In this document: positions 6,971 through 7,304 of the stretch, in pieces
Numbering within the stretch: position 1 is the stretch's first letter
How the letters are laid out: each line of letters begins with the position of its first letter
Assembly: GCA_947174455.1 (NCBI GenBank)
Contig: CAMWIZ010000037.1
Coordinates: forward strand, 1 to 7,304
Direction: 5' to 3'
Length of the DNA stretch: 7,304 bases
Origin: an uncultured Clostridia bacterium
GTDB taxonomy: Bacteria; Bacillota; Clostridia; Oscillospirales; Acutalibacteraceae
The notes under the pieces: generated by a model
The model's database searches: none
What the model saw: the letters and a program-made list of their open reading frames with translations, nothing else
What the model was told of the DNA's origin: nothing
Program-made: the position numbers and the translations under genes

Positions 6971-7304
6971 TTAAAGCTCTGCCACAGCTTCAACCTCTAC
7001 CAAAACATTCTTTGGCAGCGTCTTTACTGCCACGCATGAACGTGCAGGCTTTGATGTGAAATACTTGCCGTACACCTCGTTAAACTTAGCAAAATCGCCC
7101 ATATCCGATAGGAAGCAAACTGTCTTGACGACCTTGTCAAGAGAAGTGCCTGCCTCTGTTAATACTGCTTTCAAGTTGATGCAGACCTGCTCTGTTTGCT
7201 CCTCAACGGTGACTGCCTCAACATTTCCCGTTGCCGGGTTGATAGCAATCTGACCCGAAGTAAACACCACGCTGCCGACCTTTACTGCCTGAGAGTAAGG
7301 GCCC
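6971..7304 (-). CDS. ridA: RidA family reactive intermediate/imine deaminase, 5' end cut by the window
   Basis: RidA (YjgF/YER057c/UK114 family) hydrolyses reactive 2-aminoacrylate and 2-iminobutyrate to keto acids and ammonia. These arise from PLP enzymes such as threonine dehydratase, whose product feeds isoleucine synthesis, so its place before ilvBNC makes sense. The frame is open to the window edge and begins GPYSQAVKVGS, the conserved N-terminal motif, so only about the first 12-15 residues are missing. FTSGQIAINPATG follows. The substrate-binding arginine lies in PARSCVAV, and the C-terminal VEVEAVAEL includes the conserved glutamate. About 110 of the usual 125 residues are present. 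It forms cytosolic trimers in the family. No terminator is seen between it and ilvB (194 bases), so co-transcription is possible. Confidence 0.93.
   Translation of the reverse strand, partial: GPYSQAVKVGSVVFTSGQIAINPATGNVEAVTVEEQTEQVCINLKAVLTEAGTSLDKVVKTVCFLSDMGDFAKFNEVYGKYFTSKPARSCVAVKTLPKNVLVEVEAVAEL

Noticed and set aside
6733..6993. Open frame of 86 codons spanning the ridA-ilvB gap
   Set aside because: It starts at a TTG inside ridA with no properly spaced ribosome binding site and runs out of frame into ilvB. I keep only the Ile/Leu/Val-rich part as a possible leader signal.

Overview
This window holds most of a branched-chain amino acid (BCAA) biosynthesis locus. It looks like a low-to-mid GC Gram-positive anaerobe of the Clostridia, probably a Ruminococcus-like gut Oscillospiraceae/Ruminococcaceae member. 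The evidence is strong AGGAGG/AGGGG-type Shine-Dalgarno sites, T-rich intrinsic terminators, Clostridia-like protein sequences and several short palindromic intergenic elements. The genus is inferred from resemblance, not from a marker gene.

Layout from left to right. A plus-strand NAD(P)-dependent epimerase/dehydratase (38-946) converges on minus-strand ilvD. The 359-base gap between them holds a 160-base palindromic MITE-like element (1028-1187) and a bidirectional terminator (1250-1290). The other genes are all on the minus strand and are transcribed right to left: partial ridA (6971-7304), a 194-base structured leader, ilvB (5118-6776), ilvN (4607-5101), ilvC (3557-4552), a terminator with extra hairpins (3444-3541), a 583-base gap with apparently nested small mobile elements, and ilvD (1306-2973) behind its own candidate promoter.

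Function. IlvB and IlvN form acetohydroxyacid synthase, IlvC reduces and isomerises its product, and IlvD dehydrates that to the 2-keto acids of valine/leucine and isoleucine. RidA removes reactive imine by-products, including those of the threonine dehydratase step that feeds isoleucine synthesis. IlvA, the transaminase IlvE and the leu genes are not in the window. The valine-binding residues of IlvN look intact, so feedback inhibition is expected.

The parts most worth a second look are non-coding. The ilvB leader can fold into a junction closed by a 12-bp helix, next to a run of Ile/Leu/Val codons, and has three GGGA copies competing for one TTCCC beside the ilvB ribosome binding site. No T-box was seen. 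The gap between ilvC and ilvD shows TTAA-ended inverted repeats that appear nested and now separate ilvD from ilvBNC.
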